From: Burkholderia paludis
GTDB taxonomy: Bacteria; Pseudomonadota; Gammaproteobacteria; Burkholderiales; Burkholderiaceae
DNA: 64,000 nucleotides
NCBI RefSeq assembly: GCF_000732615.1
Contig: NZ_JPGL01000045.1
Location: forward strand, 17,177 to 81,176
Reading direction: 5' to 3'
Part shown: positions 17,151-26,504 of the stretch, in pieces
How the letters are laid out: every line of letters begins with the position of its first letter
How positions within the stretch are numbered: position 1 is the stretch's first letter
Notes under the pieces: model-generated
Databases searched by the model: none
Seen by the model: only the letters and a program-made list of their open reading frames with translations
Told to the model about the DNA's origin: nothing
Position numbers and translations under genes: made by a program

Positions 17151-20100
17151 CTAGTAATCCGAGTAGAGCCGCACCGGCGTCGGCGTGACGAGCCAGCTGC
17201 GTTGCGCGCGCGCGTCGAACGCATAGCGCAGGTACACGAGCGCCGAACTCGGCGCGTAGTCGTGCGAACGGTCGACGTGCAGCTGTGCGCCGACGCTCAG
17301 GTGCGGATTCACGCGGTATTCGACGATGCCGTTGACGCCGTACGAGAACGACACGCCGCCCGTCGAGCTGCCCGCGTACACGAACCCGGCCGCCACCTGC
17401 TCGGCCCGCAGGCTGGAGAACGTCGGGTAATACAGCGAATCCTTCTCGTAGCTGTTCGAGATCCCGCCCGTGACGGTGAAATCCCACGACAGTGCATCGT
17501 GCCGCCCCGCCCATTCGATCGGCACGCCGAGCGACAGGTAGCGTTGCGGGCTGTAGTAGCCGCCCTGCCCGTACGTGTAGTAGCGCAGGTTCTGCGCGTA
17601 GTGCCACGCATTGCCGACCAGCCCGGTGCTGATCTTCATCGTCGCGCGCTCGTACACGGGCACCGTGAAGCCCGTGCGCAGCGTGACTTCCGCATTGCGT
17701 TCGACGTCGCGGCCGGACAGCACGCCCGCGCCGAGTTCCGCGAACAGGTTGGTGCGGCCGATGTCGACCGACGCGCGCAGGTTCACGCCGTCGCGCCGCA
17801 CGCCGCCCCAGACCGCGCCCGTCCACGGGTCGCGCATCCCCGCGTACGACAGCACGCTGCTCGTTTCCGGCCGCCGCGACGCGTTCACCGAGAAACTGGC
17901 CGGGCCCGCGTCGAAGCGGTAACGCACGCCGCCGACGAGGTAATGCACCGGGAAACCGAGCGGCGACGTGCCCAGATCGAAGCGCCACGCGTCCGACAGG
18001 TAGCCCGCGCCGAGCGCCACGCCCGTGGCCGTCTGGTGCAGCGACCCCGGCGGATTCGCGATCGCCGCGGCGCTCAGGGCGTTCAGCGCCCTGAGCGCCG
18101 CGTAGGTGCCGAACGTCCTGAGTGCGTACGCGTTCGGGTCGCTCGTGTCGAGCGTGCCCGGGTCCAGGCGCACGGTGTCGACCTGCGCGAACACATGCCC
18201 GTCGTAGCGGACCGGCATCTGCACATAGACCGGCACCTGCTGGGCGCGGTACGACGAGATGCCCTCGTCGCCCGACTTGTACGCGGGCGTCCAGCCGGTT
18301 TCGATCTCGGGATTGCGCCGCTGCTCGAGATCCGCGAACGCGGCCTGCGCGGGCGTCAGGCCGTCGCGGCCCGGGCTCACGCCCGCCGTGCGTTCCTGCG
18401 ACCGCGACAGCCGGTACAGCGACGCCGCGTCGTCATAGCGGCCCCGGGCCTCGGCCACGCGCCCGGCCGCGACCGTCACGTCCGCCCGCGCCGGATACGC
18501 GGCCTGCAGCCGGTCAGTCACCTGCGCAGCTTCGTCCGGGCGACGCAGCGCGTTCAGGCGGCGGACGGCCGACAGCTGCGTGTCGACGTCGTCGTCCGGC
18601 GTACGCGCGAGCACCGCCTGCACGCGCGCCAGCGCGGCCGCGCGGTTGCCGTCGTCCTCGTCGATCCGTGCGAGCGCGAGCTGTGCATCGGCATCGTCCG
18701 GCGTACGCGCGACGACCGGCGCGAGCGCACTGCGCGCCGCATCGTAATGGCCTTGCGCGCGTTCGAGATCGGCCAGTTCGATCGTATAGCGCTTGTCCGC
18801 ACGGCCGGCCGGGCTCGCCCGGTCGAGCCGCCGGCGCGCCTGCGCATAGTCCTGCTGCGCGATCGCATCGTCGGTCTGCCGCAACACGAGCCGCAGCGAC
18901 TGATCCTCGAGCCTCGCCGTCTGGGCGGGCGTCAGCGACGCGTCGCGGCGCAGCGCGTCGAGCCACGCGGCGAGCGCGTCGTCGCGCCCCGCGCTGCCGA
19001 GCAGGTCGCCGTAGCGCAACCGCACGTCCGCATCGGCTTCGCGCGGATGCGCGGCGATCCAGTCGTGCAGCAGCGCGAGACCGCGCTCGGGTTCGCCCGC
19101 GTCGATCCACTGCGCGCCGATCGCGGCGAGCATGTCGGGGTCGTCCGGCGCACTCGCCTGCGCATGCGCGAGCGACGCGGCCAATGCCGCGCGATCGCCG
19201 CGCCCGAGCGCACCGCGCGCGTCGGCCAGCGCGCCTTCCGCGTCGAGCTTGCGCGCGAGCGCGCGCATCCCGTCCGAACGCTGCGCGTCGGCAACGGGCG
19301 CGAGCGCGGCCTGCGCGCCGGCCACGTCGTCGAGCGAGTTGCGGTACAGCGCGGTCGCATAGCGCATCTCGGGCGTATCGCCTTGCGCGAGCCCGTCGTC
19401 CATCACCGTGCGGCCGAGCTGCGGCAGCCCCATGTCGCGATAGAGCCGCGCAAGCGCGAAGCGCGTCCACGCCGCGTCCGGCGCCGCGCGCACGGCTGCT
19501 TCGTAGCGTTGCGCGGCCGGCCCGCGTTCGCCCTTGTCCGCGAGCGCGCGCGCCTGGTTCGCGAGCTGCTCGGCCCGCAGGCCGTCGAGCGCGCGGCGAT
19601 CGTCGCGGCCCGTCACGCGGCCTTGCAGCGCGTCGAGCAGCGGCCCGATCCGGTCCGCGCGGCCGGTGTTTTCATACAGCGTGGCCGTGCCGCGCACGGC
19701 CGACAGGTTCGGCGAACGCGCGGCCAGCAACTCGCGCAGCAGCGGTTCCGCGCGCGCCCAGTCGCGCTGCGCGAGCAATGCGTCGGCGAGCTGCAGCTTC
19801 GCGTCCGGGTTGCCCGGCTGCATCGCGAGCGCGGCCCGCGCCGCCCGCTCGGCGTCCTGCGGGCGCCCCGCGGCGGCGGCGGCCCGGCCTTGCGCGAGCA
19901 GCCCCCAGAATTGCGCGGTGCGCGCGAGGCCCTGCCATTTGCCGCGCTGGTCGGTCGCGAGCGTCGCGGCCCGCGCGAACAATGCGCGCGCCTCGTCGTG
20001 CCGCCCTTCACGCAGGCGCAGCAGGCCGAGGCCGCCGACCGCGTCGGCGTCGTCGGCGCGCGCCCGCACGGCGCGCGCGAGCAGCGGATCGGCGGCGGCC

Positions 20101-21005
20101 AGGTCGCCGTGCGCGAGCGCCTGCAGGCCGCGCTGCTGCGCGATGTAGTCGGGATTGCGTTCGAGCTGGCGCTGCGCGTCGCGCTGGCGATCCAGCGCCG
20201 CGGCGCGGTCGACGAATTCGGTGTCGTCCGGCACGAGCGCGAGATACGCATGCAGCGCATCGAGATAGGCGAGATCGCTGCCGGCCGACTGCAGCACGCG
20301 CCGCCACAGTGCCATCGCCTCCGTATGGTCGGCGTCGGTGCGTTTCGCGAGCGCCGCCGCGATCCGGCCCGCCTCCGGCCGCGTGTCGGCGCGCTGGTTC
20401 AGGAGCCGCACGAGCGCCATCGACGCGCTCGTGTCCTGCGGGTCGGCCGCGACCGCGCGGCGCAGCGCGGCGATCGCCGGCTCGCGCCCGCCCGGCGCGT
20501 TCGACACGATCTGGTAGTACTCGGCGCCGAGCGCGCCCGACGGCGCGCCGTTCGGGAACAGCGCGACGATCCGCCGGGCCGCTTCTTCGGCGCGGCCGCT
20601 GCGCGCGAGCAGGCGGATCTGCGCCATCTCGCCGCGCCCGCTCGTCGCGACACGGTATTCGTCGGCCGCCCGCCGCGTCGCCGGCGCATTCGGCGCCTGC
20701 GCCCGCAGGCGCGCGAGCGAGGCCTGCGCGCCTTGTGCATCGCCGAGCCGCAGCAGCACGCTTACCTGCTCGGCCAGCAGGCCGGGATCGCCCGGCGCGA
20801 TCAGCAGACCCTTGCGCAGCGCGTCGCGCGCGAGGTCGTCGCGATGCTTGACGCCCCACATCCGTGCGACGGCCAGCTCGCGCTGTGCGTCGGCGGACGC
20901 GGAAGTCGCCGGCGTCGCCGCGCCCGGCGCCGCCGCGCACACCGACGACACGAGCCACGCGAATCCCGCGACATGCGGCACGACGCGCGTCAACGGGCGG
21001 CGCAC
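17151..21005 (-). CDS. bcsC: BcsC, outer-membrane cellulose exporter with TPR scaffold
   Basis: 1284 residues. A GTG start at 21005 with GGGGAGG 6 bp upstream opens a signal peptide (VRRPLTRVVPHVAGFAWLVSS..., first residues) and overlaps the bcsZ end by 16 bp. Residues ~50-900 are tetratricopeptide repeats rich in Ala, Arg and Asp (for example 'AAALARVQAVLARTPDDD'), which form the periplasmic scaffold; the last ~330 residues form the 16-stranded barrel ending in 'LVYLRYAFDARAQRSW' and RLYSDY. The protein carries the glucan through the periplasm and outer membrane. Longer than E. coli BcsC (1157) because of extra repeats. Confidence 0.93.
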   Translation of the reverse strand: MRRPLTRVVPHVAGFAWLVSSVCAAAPGAATPATSASADAQRELAVARMWGVKHRDDLARDALRKGLLIAPGDPGLLAEQVSVLLRLGDAQGAQASLARLRAQAPNAPATRRAADEYRVATSGRGEMAQIRLLARSGRAEEAARRIVALFPNGAPSGALGAEYYQIVSNAPGGREPAIAALRRAVAADPQDTSASMALVRLLNQRADTRPEAGRIAAALAKRTDADHTEAMALWRRVLQSAGSDLAYLDALHAYLALVPDDTEFVDRAAALDRQRDAQRQLERNPDYIAQQRGLQALAHGDLAAADPLLARAVRARADDADAVGGLGLLRLREGRHDEARALFARAATLATDQRGKWQGLARTAQFWGLLAQGRAAAAAGRPQDAERAARAALAMQPGNPDAKLQLADALLAQRDWARAEPLLRELLAARSPNLSAVRGTATLYENTGRADRIGPLLDALQGRVTGRDDRRALDGLRAEQLANQARALADKGERGPAAQRYEAAVRAAPDAAWTRFALARLYRDMGLPQLGRTVMDDGLAQGDTPEMRYATALYRNSLDDVAGAQAALAPVADAQRSDGMRALARKLDAEGALADARGALGRGDRAALAASLAHAQASAPDDPDMLAAIGAQWIDAGEPERGLALLHDWIAAHPREADADVRLRYGDLLGSAGRDDALAAWLDALRRDASLTPAQTARLEDQSLRLVLRQTDDAIAQQDYAQARRRLDRASPAGRADKRYTIELADLERAQGHYDAARSALAPVVARTPDDADAQLALARIDEDDGNRAAALARVQAVLARTPDDDVDTQLSAVRRLNALRRPDEAAQVTDRLQAAYPARADVTVAAGRVAEARGRYDDAASLYRLSRSQERTAGVSPGRDGLTPAQAAFADLEQRRNPEIETGWTPAYKSGDEGISSYRAQQVPVYVQMPVRYDGHVFAQVDTVRLDPGTLDTSDPNAYALRTFGTYAALRALNALSAAAIANPPGSLHQTATGVALGAGYLSDAWRFDLGTSPLGFPVHYLVGGVRYRFDAGPASFSVNASRRPETSSVLSYAGMRDPWTGAVWGGVRRDGVNLRASVDIGRTNLFAELGAGVLSGRDVERNAEVTLRTGFTVPVYERATMKISTGLVGNAWHYAQNLRYYTYGQGGYYSPQRYLSLGVPIEWAGRHDALSWDFTVTGGISNSYEKDSLYYPTFSSLRAEQVAAGFVYAGSSTGGVSFSYGVNGIVEYRVNPHLSVGAQLHVDRSHDYAPSSALVYLRYAFDARAQRSWLVTPTPVRLYSDY

Positions 21006-22219
21006 GAACGGCCTCCCCAGCGTGCGTCGAGCGTGCCGTCCGCGTCGAACCGGTAGCGCCCTTCGCGCCAGCCGAGGCCGAACAGCGTCAGCACGCTCGT
21101 GTAGTAGCCGGGCGCCGACTGGCGCGCGAGCGTCTCGGCGCGGGCCGCCTGCGCATCCGCGAGCGCGCGCTGGCCGCGCGCGTCGAGGAACGGCACGGCC
21201 GCCGCCGAGAACCCGCCGTTGCCGTCGTTCGGCCCCGCGACGCCCGTCGTCGTATCCACCTTCTCCGGCGGCGCGCCATGCGCGGCGATATGGTCGGCGA
21301 ACGGCGCGAAGCGTGCGAGCAACGGGGCGGCGAGCGGATCGGCGCGATCGAGCATGCCGGCCCACAGATACACGCGGATCGCGTTGTACGCGCTTTCCGC
21401 CCGCGTGTCGCGATCGGGCCCGAACCCCGTGCCCGCGCGATACAGCGCCCAGTCGGGCGAAAAACCTTTCGGCGCCGTGTCGAGCAGCACGCGCCCGGTG
21501 CTGGCGGCCAGCGCCGCCCAGCGGCGGTCGTCGGGCAGGCGCGCGCCGAGCGCGCGGATCACCTGCGGCGGCGAATAGCTCGGGTTCACGCGCCACTGGC
21601 CGTCGGCCAGCCGGAACCCGGTCGGCCCCGGCAGCAGCGTCAGGCCGAGCCCCGGCACGGTCGCCGTCTCGGTGTCGAGCACACGCCTGGCGAGCAGCGC
21701 GCCGCGCGCCGTATAGCTGCGTTCTTGCCACAGCCGCCCGGCCTCGACGAGCGCATACGCGATCCACAGGTCGGCGTCCGACGCGGCGTTCGCGTCCAGC
21801 ACGCGCCACGCGCCGTCGGGCGCACGGCCCCACAGCCATGCGGGCAGATGCGCGCTCAGGTCGCCCTGCGCGAGGTTGTTCTCGGTCCATGCGAGGATCG
21901 TGTCGAACGTGCGCCGGTCGTTCGCGACCAGCGCGAAGAACAGTCCATATGCCTGCCCCTCCGATACCGTGCGTGAATCGGCCGAGCCGACGTCGATCAC
22001 GCGGCCGTCGGCCGAGATGAAATCCCGTTTGAACGCATCCCAGCGCGGCCACGCCGCGCCGCATCCCGCACCGCCCGCCTCGACCGCGTTGCCGGCCGCG
22101 GCCTGCGCGCGCGCAGCCGTGCCGGCCGCCGCGCACGCGAGCACAACCGCCAGCGCGCATGCCGCGCCGGCGCGCCGCGCCGGCCGCATCGCCCGTCGCT
22201 TCGCCATTGCCCGCGCCAT
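20990..22219 (-). CDS. bcsZ: BcsZ, periplasmic endo-beta-1,4-glucanase (GH8)
   Basis: 409 residues with an N-terminal signal peptide (hydrophobic run ACALAVVLACAAAG). Glycoside hydrolase family 8 motifs: 'WDAFKRDFISADGRVID', 'TVSEGQAYGLFFALVANDR' (SEGQAYG with the catalytic Glu) and 'DADLWIAYALVEAGRLW' (catalytic Asp region), plus 'SPDWALYR'. BcsZ trims cellulose in the periplasm and is required for normal fibre assembly. Starts 3 bp after the bcsB stop. Confidence 0.94.
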   Translation of the reverse strand: MARAMAKRRAMRPARRAGAACALAVVLACAAAGTAARAQAAAGNAVEAGGAGCGAAWPRWDAFKRDFISADGRVIDVGSADSRTVSEGQAYGLFFALVANDRRTFDTILAWTENNLAQGDLSAHLPAWLWGRAPDGAWRVLDANAASDADLWIAYALVEAGRLWQERSYTARGALLARRVLDTETATVPGLGLTLLPGPTGFRLADGQWRVNPSYSPPQVIRALGARLPDDRRWAALAASTGRVLLDTAPKGFSPDWALYRAGTGFGPDRDTRAESAYNAIRVYLWAGMLDRADPLAAPLLARFAPFADHIAAHGAPPEKVDTTTGVAGPNDGNGGFSAAAVPFLDARGQRALADAQAARAETLARQSAPGYYTSVLTLFGLGWREGRYRFDADGTLDARWGGRSCAAR

Positions 22220-22222
22220 CCG

Positions 22223-24535
22223 TTACATCCCCCGTCGACGCGCGGCGATTCGCTGCAGCACGCTGAACACGCCGAGCGCGAGCAGCAGCCCCGCGACGAC
22301 GCCGACCGCGCCGAGCACGACCGGATGCTGCGCCGCATGCGTCCACACCCGCGCATACCACGGCACGAAGCCGACCACGTAAGGCTCGCCGATGCGCAGG
22401 CTGTCGACCTGCCCCGGCCGTACCAGCGCGAGGTCGCCCTGCAGTTGCGACACGAGCCCGGCATTCTCGAACACGTTGAGCAGATCGCCGAGACGCGGCT
22501 GGTCGGTCGCCGTCAGCGCGACGACGCTGCGCCCGCGGCTGCCCGGCAGCTCGAACCCGGCGAGCGCCGCGAGCGACCCCGTCTGCTCGATGTGCGCGCC
22601 GCCGTCGGCCAGGCCGACGCCGTTGCGCCAGCGCTCCTTCACCGAGAACGCGACGCGCGCGGCGCCCTCGCCGCCCGTGCCGCCCTGCTCGCCGATCACG
22701 AGCGGCAGCGCCGAGCGCCAGTGCGCGAGCAGCGGCGACGCGGGCGAGCCGTCGATCACGAGCAGGTCCTTGCTGCCCGACAGCGCGGCGACGTCGCCGG
22801 GCCGCGCGACCTGCACGCGCAGCGCCGGGTAGCCGGTCCATTCGCCCATGTGGCCGAGCATCGTCAGGTACGCCTCGAGCTCCTGCGGCGACGGCCGGTC
22901 GGGCAGCACGACGGCCGTCTGCGACAGGTCGGCGAAGCGCGTGAACGGGAAGCCGCTGTTCGCGAAGAACGCGAGGTTCGGCAATTGCGCGTAATGGACG
23001 AAATGCGAGAAATCGATCGTCGAATCGGGATCGATCGCCGCGCGCTGCGGCTCGGTGGCGGTGCTCGAACAGAGCCCCGTCTTCTGCGAGTCAAGCGTGA
23101 ACCGGAACTGCAGCTGGTTGCCGCTGCCGACCCGGAATGCCGGGATGTCGACGTCGCTCGTCACGCGCCCTTCCGGCACCGACAGCAACGGCAGCTGCAT
23201 GCGGCCGTGCGCGTCCTCGGCATGGGCCGGCCCGAGCCGGTAGGACTTCACGAGCTGGTCGTTGATCTCGACGGCGAGCGTCGAGTTGTCCTGCACGGTC
23301 GGCGCCGTGTAGCGATAGCGCAGCGTGATCGGCACGCCCGCCCCGTTCCACGAATGGAGATCGGCCGGCACGCGCAGGTTCAGGCGGATCGCGTCGGGCG
23401 AGGTGCCGCGCACTTCCAGGTCGCGCACGTCGGGCACGAGCTCGCGGAACGCGATCGGCCGGTTCACCGGCAGCCAGCGCGGCGCGTCGTACGGCTTGCG
23501 CGGCGCGCCGAGATCGACGTGCGCGACCGTGGCGGCCGGTCCCGACAGCGCCGCGCGGCCGAGCACGAGCGTCGCGACCGCGTCGTCGACCTCGGCCGCC
23601 GTGCGGCCCGTGACGACGAGCAGCTTGCGCGCCGGCGCGGCCGGGTTGTCCACCACCGCGAGCAGCGGGCCGTTGATCGGCGGCAGCGCGAGGCCGGCCG
23701 GCAGCGTCGCGGCCGTGCCGACCACCACCGCCTGGTCGCCGGCCGGCAGCGCGGACGACACCGGGAAACGCGCATGCCGGTAGTCGGCCAGCGCGCCGAA
23801 CCAGGACGCCAGCACGCCCGCGCTGCGCAGCGTCGCCGAATCGGGCGATGCCGGCAGCACGAACGGCAGCCGCACGCGGCCGTTGTCGCGCCGGTCGAAG
23901 AACGGCGCGGGCAGCAGCGCGAGATCGTTCGGCAGGCGGACCGGCGACTCGTCGAGAATCAGCTCGCTCGTCGGGCTCACGTCGGCCCACAGCGCCGAGT
24001 TCGCGGGATCCTCGCAATGGTCGAGCGTGTAGTGCGCGATCAGCCGCACGCCGATCTGGTTGAAATCCGAGAAGTAGCGCGGATCGACCGGAATCTCCTG
24101 CGTCACCGTGCGGCCCGCCTGCGCGGCGTCGAACGGGACGGTCGCCACGACCTCGCCGTTTATCGACACCTTCAGGTGCGACATCGGAAACACCAGCGCC
24201 GGCGAATACGCATAGGTCAGGCGCAACCGCGCGCCCGTGACCACGCGATCGAGCCGCACGCCGGCGTTGATCGTGCGCGCGTCGTCGGCGCCGCGCAGGC
24301 GCAGCGGATCGAACGCGCCGAGCGACGCGAACGGCAAGCGCACCGTCGTCGCCGGCAGGCCGGCGGAGGGCGTGCTGGCCGCCGCGGGCGCGGCCGCGAG
24401 CACCGGCGCCGGCGCAGTGCCGGCCGCCGATGCGGCTGCCGGCACCGCCGGCATCGGAGCGGCCGACAGCGCGGCCGCGTGGAATGCGCCGACCATGGCG
24501 GTCGACAGTACGAACAGCGACAGGGCAGGCTTCAT
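22223..24535 (-). CDS. bcsB: BcsB, cellulose synthase regulatory subunit
   Basis: 770 residues: signal peptide (MKPALSLFVLSTAMVG...), a 55-residue Ala/Pro-rich linker, then two jelly-roll carbohydrate-binding and flavodoxin-like repeats. Recognisable are 'RLTYAYSPALVFPMSHLKVSINGEVV' (split: YSPALVFPMSHL) and 'GLCSSTATEPQRAAIDPDS', and a C-terminal membrane anchor 'HPVVLGAVGVVAGLLLALGV'. ATG at 24535 has GGAG 6 bp upstream, so it is preferred over one 12 bp earlier. It is the first gene of the operon here, whereas bcsA comes first in most operons. Confidence 0.94.
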   Translation of the reverse strand: MKPALSLFVLSTAMVGAFHAAALSAAPMPAVPAAASAAGTAPAPVLAAAPAAASTPSAGLPATTVRLPFASLGAFDPLRLRGADDARTINAGVRLDRVVTGARLRLTYAYSPALVFPMSHLKVSINGEVVATVPFDAAQAGRTVTQEIPVDPRYFSDFNQIGVRLIAHYTLDHCEDPANSALWADVSPTSELILDESPVRLPNDLALLPAPFFDRRDNGRVRLPFVLPASPDSATLRSAGVLASWFGALADYRHARFPVSSALPAGDQAVVVGTAATLPAGLALPPINGPLLAVVDNPAAPARKLLVVTGRTAAEVDDAVATLVLGRAALSGPAATVAHVDLGAPRKPYDAPRWLPVNRPIAFRELVPDVRDLEVRGTSPDAIRLNLRVPADLHSWNGAGVPITLRYRYTAPTVQDNSTLAVEINDQLVKSYRLGPAHAEDAHGRMQLPLLSVPEGRVTSDVDIPAFRVGSGNQLQFRFTLDSQKTGLCSSTATEPQRAAIDPDSTIDFSHFVHYAQLPNLAFFANSGFPFTRFADLSQTAVVLPDRPSPQELEAYLTMLGHMGEWTGYPALRVQVARPGDVAALSGSKDLLVIDGSPASPLLAHWRSALPLVIGEQGGTGGEGAARVAFSVKERWRNGVGLADGGAHIEQTGSLAALAGFELPGSRGRSVVALTATDQPRLGDLLNVFENAGLVSQLQGDLALVRPGQVDSLRIGEPYVVGFVPWYARVWTHAAQHPVVLGAVGVVAGLLLALGVFSVLQRIAARRRGM

Positions 24536-25010
24536 GTGCCGCTCCATTGCGCCCGGGTCATCCGGTCATCCGCCGCGTCGAACCCGACGCGCGCAAAGCA
24601 GCTATGCCCGTGAGTGCATATCCTCACTGCTTCCCTCATATCACTAACTGGCCTGAATCAATTATCGAAACGATGCGGTGATTTCTTTAATCCCTGTCAT
24701 CGTGTTGCGTGCGCCTGGCACTGGCACCCGCCTATTCGTCACACTATCTCAAAAATCGGACAAAACTTACCCCGATTCGCGCAGGCGAGGCGAAAAAGCC
24801 TCGATCCGGTCGAAACTGCGGCGTGAACGGGACGAACGGTAAGAATTGCGCCATTGTCGGCGGACGAGCCGAACGGCATACTGCCGGCGCGATGCGGCCG
24901 GCCGCCGGCGGTCCGTTGCGGATCGCGCTGGACGCGCTGCCGCAAGGCGGCGCGTATGCTACCGCAAGCTTGCGCCGCACGACGCATTTTTTTCTTCACG
25001 GATCACCGAC
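24536..25010. other. Intergenic region with divergent promoters (bcsB / diguanylate cyclase)
   Basis: 475 bp without a supportable gene, between the cellulose operon and the diguanylate cyclase. It contains the most AT-rich stretch of this part, 24630-24775 (for example 'cattatcgaaacgatg'-like and 'ctcaaaaatcggac' segments), so both promoters probably lie there. I searched by eye for a sigma-54 -24/-12 element and for an intrinsic terminator and saw neither. An upstream ATG for the cyclase (24846) would add a basic tail with no family similarity. Confidence 0.55.
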
Positions 25011-26033
25011 TTGGATCAAATCGCCGACACCGCCACCCCGTCCCCGGATACGTTGCTGCGCATCATCGCGGTACAGACCGAAATCGCGAAACTCGGCCTC
25101 GATCTCGGCAGCGTGATGGCCTACGTGGCCGAACAGGTGCCGCGACTCACCGGCGCGAGCGCCGCCGCGGTCGAGTTCGCCGAGGGCGACGACATGGTGT
25201 ACCGCGCCGCGTCGGGCACCGCCGCCGGCATGCTCGGCCTGCGGCTGCGGCGCTCGGGAAGCCTGTCGGGCCTGTGCGTGCGGCAGGGCCGGTTGCTGCA
25301 CTGCGTCGATTCGGAAACCGACCCGCGCGTCGATCGCGATGCGTGCCGCCGGGTCGGCCTGCGCTCGATGCTCGTGATGCCGCTCACGCATGCCGACACG
25401 ACGGTCGGCGTCCTGAAGGTGATGTCGCCGGACGTCGACGGCTTCTCGCAAGCCGATGCCGGCACGCTGCGGCTCACGGCCGACCTGATCGCCGCCGCGA
25501 TGTTCCATACAGCGCGCAACGAGGCGAACGAGCTGTACCTGCGCGCGACGCACGACGCGCTGACGGGCCTGCCGAACCGCGCGCTGTTCTACGACCGCCT
25601 GCGCCAGTCGATGCACACGGCGCTGCGCGCGAACGGCCGGCTCGGCATTCTGAACATCGACATGGACGGGCTCAAGCCGATCAACGACGGCTTCGGCCAC
25701 CGCGCGGGCGACGCCGCGCTGCGCGAGATCGCCACGCGGATGCAGGCGGCGGTGCGGCGCTCCGACACGGTCGCGCGCGTCGGCGGAGACGAATTCGCGG
25801 TGATCCTGCCGAACATCGGCAACCGCGACGACGCGCAAGCGCAAAGCACGCGGCTCGCGCGGCAGGTCGGCGAACCGTTCGAATTCGAGGGGCGCCCGCT
25901 GCCGCTCGGCGTCAGCGTCGGAATCGCGCTGCTGCCCGACGACGGCACCGACATGAACGCGCTGATCGAGCACGCCGACCAGGCGATGTACGAAGTCAAG
26001 CGGACGCGGTCGCAGCGCACGGCGCGCGCGTAA
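25011..26033 (+). CDS. GAF-GGDEF diguanylate cyclase
   Basis: About 340 residues. A GAF sensor domain (residues ~15-170, 'GLDLGSVMAYVAEQVPRLTG' start, 'RSMLVMPLTH') is followed by a GGDEF domain: 'HDALTGLPNRALFYDRL', 'NIDMDGLKPINDGFGHRAGD' and an intact 'RVGGDEFAVIL' signature. The RxxD product-inhibition site ahead of it is not evident. The start is uncertain; TTG at 25011 is chosen because it begins the conserved region, the ribosome site is weak. Transcribed away from bcsB, it is a natural candidate to supply c-di-GMP to the BcsA PilZ domain and BcsE. Confidence 0.85.
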   Translation: MDQIADTATPSPDTLLRIIAVQTEIAKLGLDLGSVMAYVAEQVPRLTGASAAAVEFAEGDDMVYRAASGTAAGMLGLRLRRSGSLSGLCVRQGRLLHCVDSETDPRVDRDACRRVGLRSMLVMPLTHADTTVGVLKVMSPDVDGFSQADAGTLRLTADLIAAAMFHTARNEANELYLRATHDALTGLPNRALFYDRLRQSMHTALRANGRLGILNIDMDGLKPINDGFGHRAGDAALREIATRMQAAVRRSDTVARVGGDEFAVILPNIGNRDDAQAQSTRLARQVGEPFEFEGRPLPLGVSVGIALLPDDGTDMNALIEHADQAMYEVKRTRSQRTARA

Positions 26034-26051
26034 CGGGCGCGCACACCGGCG

Positions 26052-26504
26052 TCAGCCGATCTGCGGAACGGCGATCGCGAGCCCCACGACGAGCCACTGC
26101 AGGATCGCGACCAGCATGGCCGCCCGACACAGGCCGACCGCGCCGCGCACCCGCGCGTCGAGCGGCCGGCCGGCCTTCCCCGCGTCGATCCAGCCGAGAT
26201 CGGCGAGTGCCCGATCGAGCGCCGCGAGCCCCTCGTCGACCGATGCCTCGCCCGACGCCGTGCGCGCCAGCGCGGCGAACAGCCTGCGGTCGATCTCGAT
26301 GCGCACCGCGTACCACAGCGCCGCGATCCCCGCCCCCGTGCTGACGACGGCCAGCAGCACGCGCGCGACGGTCGCCGGCGCCCAGCCCGACGCAAGCCAC
26401 CACCCTGCTCCGGCCGCGGCCAGCGCGGCCGCGATCGCCCAGGCGCCCGCGTCGAGCGCGCCGCGCGCGGCGGCGATCCGGAACGGTGCGGACGGATCGC
26501 GCAT
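26052..26504 (-). CDS. Small membrane protein of unknown function (150 aa)
   Basis: Three or so hydrophobic segments: 'AWAIAAALAAAGAGWWLASG', 'VARVLLAVVSTGAGIAALWYA' and a C-terminal 'AAMLVAILQWLVVGLAIAV', with a polar middle part. I do not recognise the family. Its ATG overlaps the stop of the PAP2-phosphatase gene by 1 bp (TGATG), so it is the last gene of the lipid-related minus-strand operon 30358-26052. In Burkholderia relatives such proteins often end this operon, but no function can be assigned. Convergent with the diguanylate cyclase, 18 bp apart. Confidence 0.7.
   Translation of the reverse strand: MRDPSAPFRIAAARGALDAGAWAIAAALAAAGAGWWLASGWAPATVARVLLAVVSTGAGIAALWYAVRIEIDRRLFAALARTASGEASVDEGLAALDRALADLGWIDAGKAGRPLDARVRGAVGLCRAAMLVAILQWLVVGLAIAVPQIG

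Noticed and set aside
15333..21056. Plus-strand open frame of about 1900 codons opposite bcsE/bcsC
   Set aside because: High-GC shadow: Arg/Ala/His/Glu-rich text without domains, antisense to recognised genes. The same holds for the long open frames at 1198-4644, 10362-14651 and 35122-37749.
24536..25010. Sigma-54 promoter of bcsB
   Set aside because: A GGGC...TTTGC-like text occurs near 24594-24614 but the GG to GC spacing is 12-13 bp, not 10, so it does not fit -24/-12.
24846..25010. Longer N-terminus for the diguanylate cyclase from ATG 24846
   Set aside because: The extra 55 residues are Arg-rich without similarity to any domain and without a ribosome site; a start near 25011 fits the family better.
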